A stretch of DNA of 64,000 nucleotides from Papilionanthe hookeriana x Papilionanthe teres (GCA_022702705.1 CM040428.1:54925198-54989197); one strand, 5' to 3'; positions 11,683 to 23,365 are shown, counted from the stretch's first letter. Notes: generated by a model from the letters alone, not told the origin. Made by a program: numbers and translations.

Positions 11683-11889
11683 CTAAGTGGGGTCGGCTAC
11701 ATGAATCCTTTTTCTCCATTGCGTCCTATTTAGTGTCAAATTTTCGTTTAATTCTAATAAATTAAGATCATTTTTTATGCAATAAGCCCAAGTTTTCCTA
11801 GATCTACATCTGCCTTTCTTAACATAAGTTGTATCTAAAACATCTACTCTCCTAATCGGATCATCAGGTGGTCGACGTTTAATGACCAA
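11683..11889 (-). pseudogene. RTE LINE C-terminal tail
   Basis: The frame encodes the conserved RTE tail: a basic RRPPDDPIRRVDVLD, then GRCRSRKTWAYCIKNDL and LNRTQWRKRIHVADPT. It is separated from the reverse-transcriptase frame by a shift near 11900-12000. Confidence 0.8.
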
Positions 11890-11999
11890 ACCATCTAAGG
11901 CGACTCTCTCTAATTTTATCCGTCACTGGTGCAGCACCAACCCTATTTCTAATATATTCATTTCGCATATTGTCTCTAAGTGTAAAGCCACTCATCCAC

Positions 12000-13357
12000 C
12001 TAATCATTCTCATCTGGGCGACACTTAACATTATGCTTCTCTTTTAAAGGCCAACATTCAGCACCATAGAGCATTGTAGGTCTCACCACCATCTTATAAA
12101 ATTTTCCTTTCAGTCTAAGCGGTAATTTTCTATCACACAATAGGCCGGACGCATTCCTCCACTTCAACCAACCAACTCGAATTCTACTATTAACATCCCC
12201 ATCTATATCACCATCGCTTTGAACAATGGACCCAAGATATCTAAATCGTTCACACCTTTTAATAATTTGATCTCCCAAAGTTACACTTCTGTCACTAGAC
12301 CTACTATTACTAAAATTACATTCGATGTATTCAGATTTAGTTCTACTCAAACGAAGACCTGTAGACTCCAATGTAGACCTCGATAATTCAAGTTTTTCCT
12401 GGGCTTTTTCTCTCGTCTTATCCACGAGGAGGACATCATCAACAAACAGCATACTCCAAGGTACATCCTCTTGTAAATGCCTAGTAAGACCATCCATAAA
12501 TAAAGCAAAATGATATGGGCTTAAAGCCGATCCCTGATGTAAACCAACAGAAATAGTTCGAACACATGTAACAGCTCTAGAATACATATCTTTAATGACT
12601 TGAATATAAGTCATATCAACACCTTTTTTCTCAATGACTCTCCAAATAACATCTCTAGGAACCTTATCGTAAGCTTTTTCTAAATCAATAAAAATCAAAT
12701 GTAGATCCTATTTATCATCTCTGCACTTCTCCATCAAACCTCTCAATAAATGTATAGCTTCCATAGTAGACCTGCTCAACATAGATCCAAATTGATTATG
12801 AGAAACCTTGGTATACGTCTTAACCTTTGTTCAATTCCATAATTTTAATGTATGACACATCAATTTAATTTCTCTATAATTTGCACACTCTTGTGCATCT
12901 CATTTATTCTTAAAAATGGGGACCAAAATGCTCTTCCTCCACTCGTCAGACATCTTTTTAGTTTTTAAAATAATATTAAAAAGTTTAGTAATCCAAGAAA
13001 CCCCCAAATCACCTAAACATTTCCACACTTCAATTGGGATATCATCAGGTCCTACAGACTTTCCACCCTTGGTTTTCTTTAAAGCCTCCTCAACTTTTTT
13101 ACTAATGCGGCAGTAAAAATGAAAAGTTTTATTATTATAACGATATTAAGATCACTAAGGTCGATCGTATTTTCAGCATCTTCATTAAAAAGTTTATCAA
13201 AATAACTCACCCAGCTATATTGAATATTTTTTTCTAAGAAAAGTACTTTTTGATATCCATCTTTAATACACTTTACTTGAGTTAAATCTTTACTTTTCTT
13301 TTCTCTTTGTTTGGCTAGTTTATATATATATTTTTGACCGTTCTTATTATCTAACAT
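12000..13357 (-). pseudogene. RTE LINE reverse transcriptase, broken
   Basis: The polymerase copies the element RNA at the nicked target. The linker before the palm (IKDGYQKVLFLEKNIQYSW) is open from 13357. A frame break follows, and the fingers/palm start (SDEWRKSILVPIFKNK) reads in another frame near 12960. A 232-residue frame (12000-12698) contains IFIDLEKAYDKVPRDVIW, GLHQGSALSPYHFALFMDGL and the active-site loop MLFVDDVLLVDK. The usual F/YADD box is FVDD here, with both aspartates kept. It ends near LYGAECWPLKEKH. Stops and shifts make a single product impossible. Confidence 0.88.
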
Positions 13358-13700
13358 GTTATAAAGATTAATAAAAGCAGAATTTTTAGCGTCACTGATT
13401 ATTCGTTAGATTTCCTACGGTCGTTTTATAATTTTCTCGGTTCTCTACGCTTTTACATTTAAACCAATTTTTATAACATAACTTCTTATATTTTATTTTT
13501 TCGCATGATTATTATTCCACCACCAACTATTTTTATTTATAGAAATTTTTCTTTCGATTCTCGAAATCATCTTTAAACACTTGTTTAATAGTATTAGTTA
13601 CTTTTTCTCACATAGCATTTGCGTCTTCATGGACATTCCAAATATTTAAATCTAGAATTTTACTCATAAAAATAATTTTATTTGTGTCTTTTAGTTGCCC

Positions 13701-14500
13701 TCATCTAATTCTACGATATTGAATCCTAGTATTCTTTATTTTACAACTCTTAATCTTAAAATCTAGAAATAATAATCGATGTTGGGTACTTAAATCCTCA
13801 CTTGGAATGACATTACAATCCTTACAATCTCGACGATCTCTTCTTCTCGTAAGAAAATAATCAATTTGTGTTTTATTAGATTCATTCTTATAAGTAATAA
13901 GATGCTCATCTTTTTTCTTGAATAAAGTATTAGTAATAATCAGATCATACGCTAAAAGAAATCTAAAATGACTCCACATTCTTCATTAATCGCTCAATAA
14001 CCGTAGCCACCATGAATATTTATGAAATTTTCTACCACTCTACCGACATGTTCATTTAAATCTTCTACAAAAAAAATTTTTTCTTCAAGAGGTATCAAGT
14101 GTATTAAGTTTTCTAAATCATTCCAGAATTTATCTTTAGAACCTATATCTAAACCAACTTGAGGAGCATAAGCACTTATAATATTAAAAATCTTAAGTAT
14201 CGATAATAATCTTAAGTCTTTATAATTCTATCTCCAACTCTATTAATTTTAAAAACATTATCTTTCAAACTCTTATCTATGATTACACTTACACCATTTC
14301 TAGTACGACTCTTACTAGAATACCATAGTTTAAAACCGAAGTTATCAATCTCCTTAGCTTTTTCTCCAACCCATTTAGTTTCTTGAATACATAAGATATT
14401 TATCTTTCTAGGAATCATACTATCGACCAATTTCATTAGTTTACCATTGAGAGTACCTATATTCCAAGATCCTATCTTAATACTAAGTATCGTAGATTAA
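13701..14500 (-). pseudogene. RTE LINE endonuclease domain (APE type), broken
   Basis: The apurinic-like endonuclease nicks target DNA to prime reverse transcription. From the right, a SWNIGTLNGKL start is followed by INILCIQETKWVG (the conserved metal-binding glutamate lies in QETKW), a NGVSVIID segment and, after a frame break near 14210, a QIDYFLTRR segment with STQHRLLFLDF (the catalytic histidine region). Frames 14212-14436 and 13701-13979 hold the clearest parts. The piece between them is shifted and contains stops. Confidence 0.85.
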
Positions 14501-14799
14501 CTTCTTTACTCGAATCAGTCTGTAATGTGGGAACCCTCGCTTACTTGAAACTACACCCAGGCGCCGGTGTAGCGGCCCTTGCACAATTTCCACTGTTTTC
14601 AGGTCATACAGCGCGTCGCTTCTAGTGGACGCCCTAGCACTTACATAATGATCAAAAGGATTCGTATCATGATTTTTTACGCTGGCTGTCGACTACCTAA
14701 CGAAACCCTCCACTTTTCACATCCAGACTTGGGACCGGCAAAGGCAGCGTTAAATTTAAATGAAATAGATATAGAAGGGAACGCCCTAGCACTTACACA

Positions 14800-14816
14800 C
14801 TTCCAAGGCATTATTC
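14800..14816. repeat. right target-site duplication of the RTE LINE (17 bp)
   Basis: Second copy of CTTCCAAGGCATTATTC. Removing the LINE and one copy would rejoin the older sequence ending at 11638 to the sequence starting at 14817. Confidence 0.92.
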
Positions 14817-15215
14817 GATTGGATAAATTTAAATGATGTAGATAATTTGAATATTTATTTCTTGGAAAACTTTTTGAAGGCATCAAAAGATTTCAAATCA
14901 ACAAGTCAAGTATACTCAAGTAACTTTAATATGGTCATAAAGAAAAAAAAGAAAATAAATCCCATATGGGTTAATGCGAATTGAGACCTTGTACATTTGA
15001 ATGTGCTAAAACAAAGGGAGTTCTATGAGTTGATGTTGAAGAAGGTAAGGAGGCACAATAGTGTTTGCCATACTATAAGGTTCATATTCAAACTTAGATA
15101 TAGAATGAAGAAATTGAATGAACCTTTGAAGATTGTGAAGACGATATCCGAGAAGCTATGCCCTGGTACGGGGAGAGAGAGGGAGAGATTTGTAGTTCTA
15201 GAGAAATAATGCATG
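14817..15215. other. unassigned region right of the LINE
   Basis: This sequence was continuous with 11638 before the LINE inserted. It has short open frames on both strands (60-70 codons) but no recognisable domain or repeat. Confidence 0.3.
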
Positions 15216-15427
15216 CCTCTAGATTCAACACCACCAACAGTGTTGTCTTCATACTGAGATTCTTAAAAATCATTTAAATGGAGAAGATATTATGAACCAC
15301 TCGTAGGATTTTGTAAGGTGGCCTCTAGTTTCAACACCACCAGCAATGTTGTCTTCATACTGAGATTCTTAAAAATCATTCAAATGGAGAAGATATTATG
15401 AACCACTCGTAGGATTTTGTAAGGTGG
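15216..15427. repeat. tandem duplication, 2 x 106 bp
   Basis: Copies 15216-15321 and 15322-15427 differ at only a few positions. Both contain TTGTCTTCATACTGAGATTC and ACCACTCGTAGGATTTTG. Confidence 0.9.
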
Positions 15428-15973
15428 TTAATAGATATCAAGTTAATCGAAAATTTTGGAACATCTAAGTCGTTATCTGAAAATTTTGCGAAAAGATTGA
15501 TATATGCCTTTTTAGAGATAGGAGAGGGGGATCCATCAACTACCATCATTATAGGGCGGGTTTGATAAAGTTTGTCTGGTAAGAGATAGGAAAGGGGAGT
15601 CTATCAACAACCATCAACAACCATCGTTATAAAGGTAGTTATCAATGAACACTTCACATTGAAGAAGAGAAACCTATTGAATAGTTGATGATTCATAAAG
15701 CAACTACCTATGATCGGGTCAACGGAGTGCTACTAGATGAGGCAAGGGGCTAATTAAGTTTGGAGAGAAGAATATAATTTCATGCGAGTGGAAGGGTTGA
15801 AACCAGTATGGCATGCACATTTTTTGATCAAGAGATATTGTCAATGAACAGATGGGATGTGCATATTGGCATAAGAGATATGTTCAGCGATCTTGTAAGA
15901 AGAGCTAGAGGTTACAAGGAGAATGTGAGAGTTCGTGCTTAGGGCGGCATTGGGCAAATTATACCGTGAGAGA
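15428..15973. other. unassigned region
   Basis: No gene is recognisable. A short motif pair (GAGATAGGAGAGGGG.ATC near 15520 and GAGATAGGAAAGGGGAGTC near 15585) suggests further old local duplication. Confidence 0.3.
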
Positions 15974-16447
15974 TAGGGGTGTAAACGAATCGAGTCGAGC
16001 TCGAGCCACCCTCAGCTTGAGCTAGAGTTTGTTAATTTTATCGAGTTCGAGATCGAGCTCGAGCTTAAGTTTGCGAGTGTTAGCTGGCTCACAAGCCAAC
16101 TTGTTTAGTAAAAAAGAGAAAATAATATTAATTTAAGGCTGTGGTATAGTAAAATAACAAATAAATGAGTAGTTAGAAGAAAGAATAAGAAATTACTTAA
16201 TATAAAATACTAAATATTATTTTTTAAAATTTTTTTTAATAATTTTAAAAATAAAATCTTAAAACTTAATATATTTTGAGTATATTTTATATTAATATTT
16301 TTTTAAATGAGCCAACTCACTAGCCAACGAGTCTAGTCAGGGCTAACTTGAGCTTGGCTTGTTAGCTCATCGAGCTCATTTCACGAGCCGCTTATCGAGT
16401 TGAGCTCGAGCCGGCTCATGACTTGGCTTGACTCACTTACTACCCTA
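15974..16447. mobile_element. hAT-type MITE, copy H1 (474 bp)
   Basis: It starts TAGGGGTGTAAACGA and ends in the complement of TAGGGTAGTAAGTGAG, with repeated GAGCTCGAGC/GCTCGTTAGC-like motifs inside both ends. The flanking 8-mers are GTGAGAGA (15966-15973) and GTGGAAGA (16448-16455), matching at 6 of 8 positions. No transposase is present. Confidence 0.65.
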
Positions 16448-16449
16448 GT

Positions 16450-16840
16450 GGAAGACGATGAGTGAAGTTGTGATTTATTGAGAAGCAGAGAGGAGGGGTG
16501 AGCAGTGCATAGGAGTGAGTAGTAGAGGTGAGCTCAGGAGTGCTGAGTGGAGCAGGCGGACACATAAGCAACAAGCTAAGAAGAGGTGAATGTTAGAGGA
16601 CCAAGTGGTGGCGGGTTAAGCAGGCAGAGATTGTTGTGAGATGAGAAATGTTGTGATGGCTAAGCCTAATCTAGATCTGATACCATGTTGAGACTATCGA
16701 GAGAAGAATCTTATACTTTTATTCTCCATCAAATAGGTGCCAATAGATAGGCAAATACACAGAGAAAAAATATGGGGAAAATAATTATAATTTATATTTA
16801 GAATTTACACCAATCTTGTTTTGTTATCTTTGTTCTCCAG
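16450..16840 (-). mobile_element. Ty1/copia-like LTR fragment with primer site
   Basis: On the plus strand GATCTGATACCA (16674-16685) is the complement of an initiator-Met primer site, TGGTATCAGATC. It is immediately followed by TGTTGAGACTATC, a typical copia-type LTR start. This implies a minus-strand element with its 5' LTR starting at 16686. The LTR's far end is not visible and must lie before or around the exon at 16841, so it is short or truncated. Confidence 0.45.
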
Positions 16841-17042
16841 ATTTGGCATCGAAGGGCCTGTTCACTTGACATCAAAGGGAGATAAAGGGGGAGAGTGGAT
16901 TGTAGAAGAGACGCATCAGAGAGTGACAAAGACGAGCACAAATATGAGCTACCGTCCCTTGCAGGCAGTGAGAATTCACCTGGAGGTTGTGGAACCTCAG
17001 CCTCACCGGCCAAAGCTTGAACTTAGCCTCATAGACATGTAA
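16841..17042 (+). CDS. RRP44: last exon of an RRP44/DIS3-like exosome ribonuclease (partial gene)
   Basis: RRP44/DIS3 is the catalytic 3'-5' RNase II-type subunit of the RNA exosome. A TGTTCTCCAG acceptor precedes the exon. The frame (the first exon base finishes a split codon) begins FGIEGPVHLTSKGDKGGEW and continues through an RVTKTSTNMSYRPLQAVRIH segment to PKLELSLIDM and a TAA stop at 17040. This matches the C-terminal S1-domain end of plant RRP44A. None of the upstream exons of this long gene is present in the 16.8 kb to the left, which is mostly retroelement. Either a very large TE-filled intron separates them or this is a detached remnant. The exon itself is undamaged. Confidence 0.75.
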
Positions 17043-17340
17043 TGTAACCTTACTGTTCTGCTTCTGTACATGTTCAATCCTTTAAATTTTCTTTTTTATT
17101 TATGTATGTATCGATGAAGCTATCCTGAAAACTTTATCTTTATTGTTTGTAACATTATTGCTCTTTAATGTATGAATAAGGTTGCATTCATTATCAAGTT
17201 GATCAATTGTATCTAAAAATTTTCCCAGGCTTTGTTTCAACTGTACCTTCTTATTGTGCTTCCTTACATGGATCTTCTACTATTGTATATGCATATGTTG
17301 TACTGGCTATGAGAATGCAAGCTATATAAAAACTTAGGAG
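17043..17340 (+). other. 3' untranslated region and flank of the RRP44-like exon
   Basis: AT-rich sequence after the stop, with TTTATTTATGTATGTATC and AATGTATGAATAAGG stretches that could serve as plant polyadenylation elements. No further coding sequence is seen. Confidence 0.35.
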
Positions 17341-18190
17341 CTATTTGGTCCGTTGCAGAAAGTGTATACTTCTTTCCTTTTGCAGGGTTATGAAAATCTA
17401 GGCGTTTGTTTGGAAGAATTCCAAATACACTGAAAAATTGCAATGCATTTGGAATTTATTCATCAGTTCATTTTTAATTTATTTGGAATTTGCTGGATTT
17501 GGATGAATTCTAAAATACATTACGTTGTCTAAAGTGTTGCCAGCCACCATAGTCTGCCCGTTGTTTGTCGTTCATGGCCCGCTGTCCACCCCCAGCTGAC
17601 CCCACCACCATCGTTGCCCTTTGCCCGCCTCCCTCTTTATCACCGGCTACTATCGTCGCCGACCACCACTTACCCTCCTCCCCTATCACAGGCTTCTCAT
17701 CACCTTCGTCTCTCCCACTGCCAACCCACCACCGGTCTCCAGTCTCGCTGCTAGCCAACGCCTGTCGTTGTTGCCGCCGGCCATTGCCCGTCGACCGCTA
17801 TAAACCACTATCCGCTCTCCATCGTTGCCCCCTGCCGCAGCATCGCCGTCGTCTTCCATCGGTCATCTGCCTTCATCCACCGCCTACCCGCTCCCGGCTC
17901 CCAGCCCCCTAGATCTTTTGCCATTCGCCGCTCCCACCTGCAATCCGCTTGTTTGCCCACCTGCTACCAACCATTTCATTGCTGCCAGCAGCCGCCCATC
18001 GCTCGCCTGCCATTATGAACTTCAAATTTTATACTATTTTCATTTTACTTTCAAACTTAACAAAAGAAATATAAAATCCCGCAGTTATTTTATACTGAAT
18101 AAAACAAGTCCAAAGTATTCGGAATACAATAATACTTTTACGCTGCATTCTTCTTTCAGCAAATCAACCTCCCCTCAGTGTTATAATTTG
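17341..18190. other. C-rich low-complexity block in AT-rich flanks
   Basis: Between about 17520 and 18000 the plus strand is strongly C-rich (CCACC, CCGCC and CGTCG motifs), giving proline/serine-rich frames of up to 122 codons with no domain. The flanks carry GGAGCTATTTGGTCCGTTG (17339) and AT-rich sequence, so the whole may be a Tourist-like insertion, but I could not match a right end. Confidence 0.35.
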
Positions 18191-18354
18191 TGACTTTCAT
18201 GTGTTGAGTTTGCTGAGGCACAACATACTTGTCAAGCAAAATTATATAAACGTACTTAGGGGATTTGTGGTGATAGTTCTAGAATTGGGCCTAATCCTTG
18301 AACCCACTATTGATCCTTGTAAGGTTGCAGGTGGGAGGTCTGATCCTTATCATT

Positions 18355-18415
18355 TCGCACGCACATGCAAACAACGCATGCACGTGCGTGCGTGCATGCG
18401 TGCGTGAGCGGGTAT
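18355..18415. repeat. GC-alternating simple repeat (GCGTGCAT-type)
   Basis: Alternating purine-pyrimidine sequence built from CACGTGCGTGCGTGCATGCG-like units. This is a potential Z-DNA-forming tract. Confidence 0.6.
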
Positions 18416-18762
18416 GTGGTTAATATATAACTTATGTGAGCTTCTAAACCCTAATCCTCTCCACTGGTAACATCTCTTTTTCTTCAAAATGGCCAATGAT
18501 TTTCTCCTCTTAGATTTTTGTTGGCTTTTGTATGTCATTTTGTCTCCCTTCATAACTGTTCTAACACTTGTCATGAGCCCTTTGACTGAAATAGAGATAG
18601 ATCTGCACGCCTTTGAAGAGGATCTTTATATATTCTTCATTGCTCCGATAAGGTTCCAAGTTGTCATAAGCTCAGCTTTGGCTGCTCTGTATTGCTGAAC
18701 TGTTCTAATGTCATTTATGAGGTTGATGCAGCTGCTGCCACATGCTGATTATTTAATTTTCA

Positions 18763-19480
18763 GGAAAATTTACACATATACCATAGAACTTTTTTGTTTT
18801 TACATCTCTCAACACCTAAAATTTTATATTTACATATATACCACTTGAAGGTGTCATGTTTATGTGCGTGAAAATGTGTATTTCACTTTTTGGGAAGACA
18901 GTGATGGTGATATTTTCGGTGCGACGCTATAGATTTGTCAAGGAGTTCGTTTCGATTCGTTCAATAGGTAAACGAGACGAACACGAACAAGTTCGGTTAG
19001 TTAAACGAACCAAACACAAACAGTGATGCGTTCGTTCGTGTTCGAATCGTTATTACTCAAAATATAAAATAATTTAAAACTATTATATATAAAAATTTTA
19101 TGATATTTAAAAAAAAATAAATTTTACAATTTATATTATATTAGTAATATAATAATATAGATCTTATATATTTATATAATATTAGTTATATAATTAATAT
19201 AATATTATATATATATATATTACTATTAAGGCTATTGAACTGGCTCGTCGTTCGCGAACAGCTCATGTTCAGCTTGAGTTTGGCTCGTTCGTTAAGAAAC
19301 AAACACGAACAGTGACTTCACGAATAATTTCGAACACGAATGTATTTCAAACAAACTAAATTTTAAACGAACCGAACACGAACACAAGCTTTGATCGCTC
19401 GTGTTTGGTTTGTTTACACCGCCGTAAATATGAAGTATAGATATATAAATACATAAGAATTGTGAGGCATGCATCTAAAG
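18763..19480. mobile_element. FB1 foldback MITE split by a hAT-type element
   Basis: The FB1 left half lies at about 18763-18930 (AATTTACACATATACCATAG, CTCTCAACACCTAAA, AAATGTGTATTTCACTTTTT). Its right arm lies at 19424-19480 (TATATAAATACATAAGAATTGTG). The sequence between is a hAT-type element, so FB1 was there first. Confidence 0.65.
18937..19426. mobile_element. hAT-type MITE, copy H2
   Basis: Rich in ACGAACA/TGTTCGT motifs at both ends around an AT-rich core with TATATTATATTAG runs. The right end is TTTGTTTACACCGCCGTA, similar to the other H copies. No clear target duplication was found, so the ends are approximate. Confidence 0.55.
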
Positions 19481-19704
19481 AATGCAAGGTCCAATTTTTC
19501 GTTTGACCTGATGCAGATAAAGAGGAGACACAGACAAAATATTGCAGCATGAGGATAAAATTATCACATGACAAAAAAATTATTTTGTCTCTATAGCTTA
19601 TTAAAGGGAGGATGAGGATGCAATGACCAATCAATGTATCTTTTTGTGTTTTACATAATGGTACTAAAGGGATATTTCATGAAATAAGTAAATTTACAAA
19701 ATTT

Positions 19705-20030
19705 TAAAATGGTATTTACATATATACCAAACAATTCTTATATATTTACATATCTAACATTGATGTTTTACATCTATAAACTCCATTCCTTAACATCACA
19801 TTAACATTATCATCATTTTTTTTAAGTGTTGTAAATGTAAATATGAAATTGTTGGAAGGGGATTATTTAAAAAAACATTTACATTTATACCATATAATTC
19901 CTATATAATTACATATCTAACAACTAAAGTTTGATTTTTATATTTTTAATACTCAATTTTATAGTATTACATTATAAGTTAAAAAGTTACCATAACCAAC
20001 ATTTTAAAAGTTAAATTTAGACGTTAGATA
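19705..20030. mobile_element. two FB1 left halves in tandem
   Basis: FB1-type arms start near 19712 (ATTTACATATATACCAAACA) and again near 19893 (ACATTTACATTTATACCATA), each with the ATATCTAACA motif. A right-arm start (GTTAGATAT) at 20022 is interrupted by a hAT-type element at 20031. Confidence 0.6.
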
Positions 20031-20188
20031 TAGGGGCGTTTGTGTTCGACTCGTTTATATAAAAATCAAAATTTAGTTGCTTGGCTCGTTTATATTTTGA
20101 GCTCAAAAAGTGTGTTCGTGTTCGACTCGTTTGCTTAGCGAGCCGAACACGAGCCGTTCACGAACAAAGAGTTGTTTTGACAATCCTA
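20031..20188. mobile_element. hAT-type MITE, short copy H3 (158 bp)
   Basis: Starts TAGGGGCGTTTGTGTTCG and ends TTTTGACAATCCTA, the inverse of the other family ends. Its core has lost most of the AT-rich part. It lies inside an FB1 arm on its left side. Confidence 0.6.
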
Positions 20189-20362
20189 ATCACGTACCCA
20201 TAAGATGTTAAGGATTGAGGCAGGATTTTAAAATTATTGTTTATATTGAACATCATTTGAATCTAATTTAATAATTTTTATTCAATTTTATTAATTAATA
20301 CTTTTAATTGATTATAAATCTTTATAGCCTTGTAGTTAATTAAATTTTTTAAACTCATCAGA
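20189..20362 (-). repeat. inverted copy of the block at 27100-27276
   Basis: The reverse complement aligns along its length with 27110-27276. Shared motifs include ATAAGATGTTAA, GATTATAAATCTTT and TGTAGTTAATTAA. With 24270-24462 this makes three copies of the same block, each next to a short hAT-type element. Confidence 0.65.
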
Positions 20363-20365
20363 AAA

Positions 20366-21147
<782 letters not shown>

Positions 21148-21324
21148 AATAATTTTAATATAATGGCTGAGATAATAATTTTAATATAAATGTCAGACAT
21201 TATTTAAAATATCCAAAAATAAAAATAATTTTTTTTATTTAATCATTTCTATCTATTTATGTTAATTCAACAGTGCATGTATTTTATATCCTGGACATAA
21301 CTTATTAGGAAAACCACAAAATAT

Positions 21325-21480
21325 TAAAAGATTTACATGAATACCAACTAATTCTAATATATTTACACATCTAACCACTAAATTTTATATTTTACATATA
21401 TGTCATAAAAATGTGTAATTCATTTTTTAAAAGTTAAAATAGTAATATATGTTTTTATTGATGTGTTAGCACAAATCTCA
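21325..21480. mobile_element. FB1 left half, interrupted by LTR-like sequence
   Basis: AGATTTACATGAATACCAAC, TTTACACATCTAACCACTAA and TGTGTAATTCATTTTTT follow the FB1 order. The matching right arm (CAAATATATAAATACATAAG) is at about 23313-23365, after 1.8 kb of LTR-like sequence. Confidence 0.6.
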
Positions 21481-23300
21481 AGGAGATCTAATGGTTCAGA
21501 AAGCACAAAAAATAAAATTAATGAGGGTCGACCAGCAGGCCCAAGTATATAAACGCACGTAATAATTTGAACCAAAGGCAAGGCTAAAGCCAACTGGATG
21601 CAGTCATCCGAGCCAAAGTAAACAAGGCTAAAGATGTTCAAATGATCCAAGTCCGAACTCTTCAAATCAAGACATAATAGATCGACATGCAAACCAACCA
21701 CGATAAGAAGGTCTATCGAAGGTGGCAATCAATATTTCGGCAGAGCAAACCCGAAAAGAATTCAGCATTTCAATAATGACAATCAACCTACGAATGCCCT
21801 AGAGACTTCTTATAAGGGATCGAGAGATAACCATGTTACAAGAAGTTTAAATCATCCCTCTAGCTTTCCATGTTACGCAGCTAGCTACCTATCAGATTAA
21901 GGTGAATCATTATATGTCCGATAACGTAGCATCACTCAACCAACAGGAGCTCCTCACAAGTGATCAAATGTCGGCAATCAGGCTAGATCGGCTGATTGAC
22001 AAAGTCTAGCCAATTGACCTAATCTTATCAACCTGAATTGAATCAAAGGTCGACTAGCATCCTCGACTCAACATAGCCTAATGAGCAGGCTTCACTGAAC
22101 AAAAACCTACCGAGCACAGCAGACCGAGCAAGAAGAGAATCGAGCCATAGGCCTATATGTGTAAAATATCTAAAATATTATATAAGGCCTTCATTAAAGC
22201 AGAGGAAATTATGTAACTTCATATATTGTGTCATCTTCCCTAAAATAGATGATCTTTTATGAATAAAAAGGAGAAGATTATTGTTCGTTACTTTGCACTT
22301 CTCTCTCTCTCCCTCATTTCTTATGCTATCACCTTATGGAGTGATTAACAAACAAATTTGGATTCAACATCCTGAAAGGAGCGTTGAGCATGGATCATAC
22401 CATCAACAAAAAGCGAAACAACACAATTGGAATAACGTAGGTTTATGTTTGGCCATAACAGCTCCAGTTGGACCAAACCAGCTCCAGTTTGGTCAGAAGA
22501 AGTCCTAACGAACCAGCTTGGACGACCCAGCATGGACAATCAACCCAACTCAGACAACCAAGCCTAGACAATCGATCAATCTTGGACGATTGACCCAGCA
22601 TGGAGGACCTACCTAAAGGGACAACCGACCCGACCTGGATGACCGACCCAGTTCAACTGATCGAGCTGACTTTGCTGACATGCGGCCCCCCAAATTTGAA
22701 CTCATCCACTCAACCACATCTGCTCAGCCACCTCCACTTAGCTACTTGTATAGTAGTAGAAAAAACGACTATAAAAAAGTCTGTGGTGTCATTTCAAGGA
22801 AATTCTAATCATCTTTATTGTCATTAAGTGTTTTGATTAATATGCATAGAATGAGTTTTTCATAAACACTCGGGAAACTTGTCCCTCGAGAACAAGTTTC
22901 AAAAAAGTAAAGGGAAATGGTCTACACATTTTGGACCCAACTCGACCGTCCAACCCACAATACTCGTGTATCATAAAAACCCATGTAATACCTCATAACA
23001 GTTCAAGCTCAGACGATAAGATTTCATGCCCATTAGTGACAAGATCCGTGGTGGGTAGCGTACGAATCACCCCAGCAGATGTAAAATATCAACAAAAAAA
23101 AAAAATCAGTACTAATCTCTTTAAAGCGGTGGCAAAAACAAATATTATTATTACATACACTCTCCTCTATAAATAGGAGAATCATTTTATGAATAAGACA
23201 TGATTGATCACTGTTCATTCTCTCTCTTTCGTCTCTATCTCCTTACTTGAGCTCGATTATTTAGGTGTGATTCATGGACAAATCAAGATTCGACCATAAA
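21481..23300 (+). mobile_element. LTR-retrotransposon remnant (two diverged LTR-like modules)
   Basis: Two modules, about 22150-22365 and 23060-23300, share an ordered set: GTAAAATATC, a TATA-like stretch (TATAAGG or CTATAAATAGGAG), TTTATGAATAA, a CTCTCTCT tract and GTGATT..CAAAT..GATTC. Between them is sequence with repeated GACCGACCCAG/TTGGACGA motifs. No gag or pol is recognisable, so this is a short or non-autonomous element. The whole block sits between two FB1 half-elements. Confidence 0.5.
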
Positions 23301-23312
23301 TACCAAAAGAAA

Positions 23313-23365
23313 AAAAATATATTTCAAATATATAAATACATAAGAATTGGGTGGCATTTATGCTT
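23313..23365. mobile_element. FB1 right arm
   Basis: CAAATATATAAATACATAAG followed by AATTGGGTGGCATTTATG. Probably the other end of the FB1 copy at 21325. Confidence 0.6.

Larger units (their letters stand above)
11656..14799 (-). mobile_element. RTE-clade LINE, nearly full length, inactive (3.14 kb)
   Basis: A non-LTR retrotransposon with an endonuclease followed by a reverse transcriptase, read on the minus strand. It is bounded by identical 17-bp sequences, CTTCCAAGGCATTATTC, at 11639-11655 and 14800-14816. The 3' end (left side) carries the short GTT-repeat tail seen in plant RTE elements, next to the stem-forming CCCACTAAGTGGGGTCGG. The 5' region contains the conserved GTTAGGTAGTCGACAGCC. 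The reading frames are broken by several frameshifts and stops. Its parts are listed separately. Confidence 0.9.

Noticed and set aside
17565..18000. Long proline/serine-rich open frames in a C-rich block
   Set aside because: All three plus frames look equally open and low-complexity, there is no domain or splice context, and the block has no start/stop structure typical of a gene.
18930..18937. Exact left end of hAT copy H2 at TAGATTTGTCAA
   Set aside because: AGATTTG is also part of the FB1 core at this place in other copies, so the border cannot be assigned and no target duplication was found.
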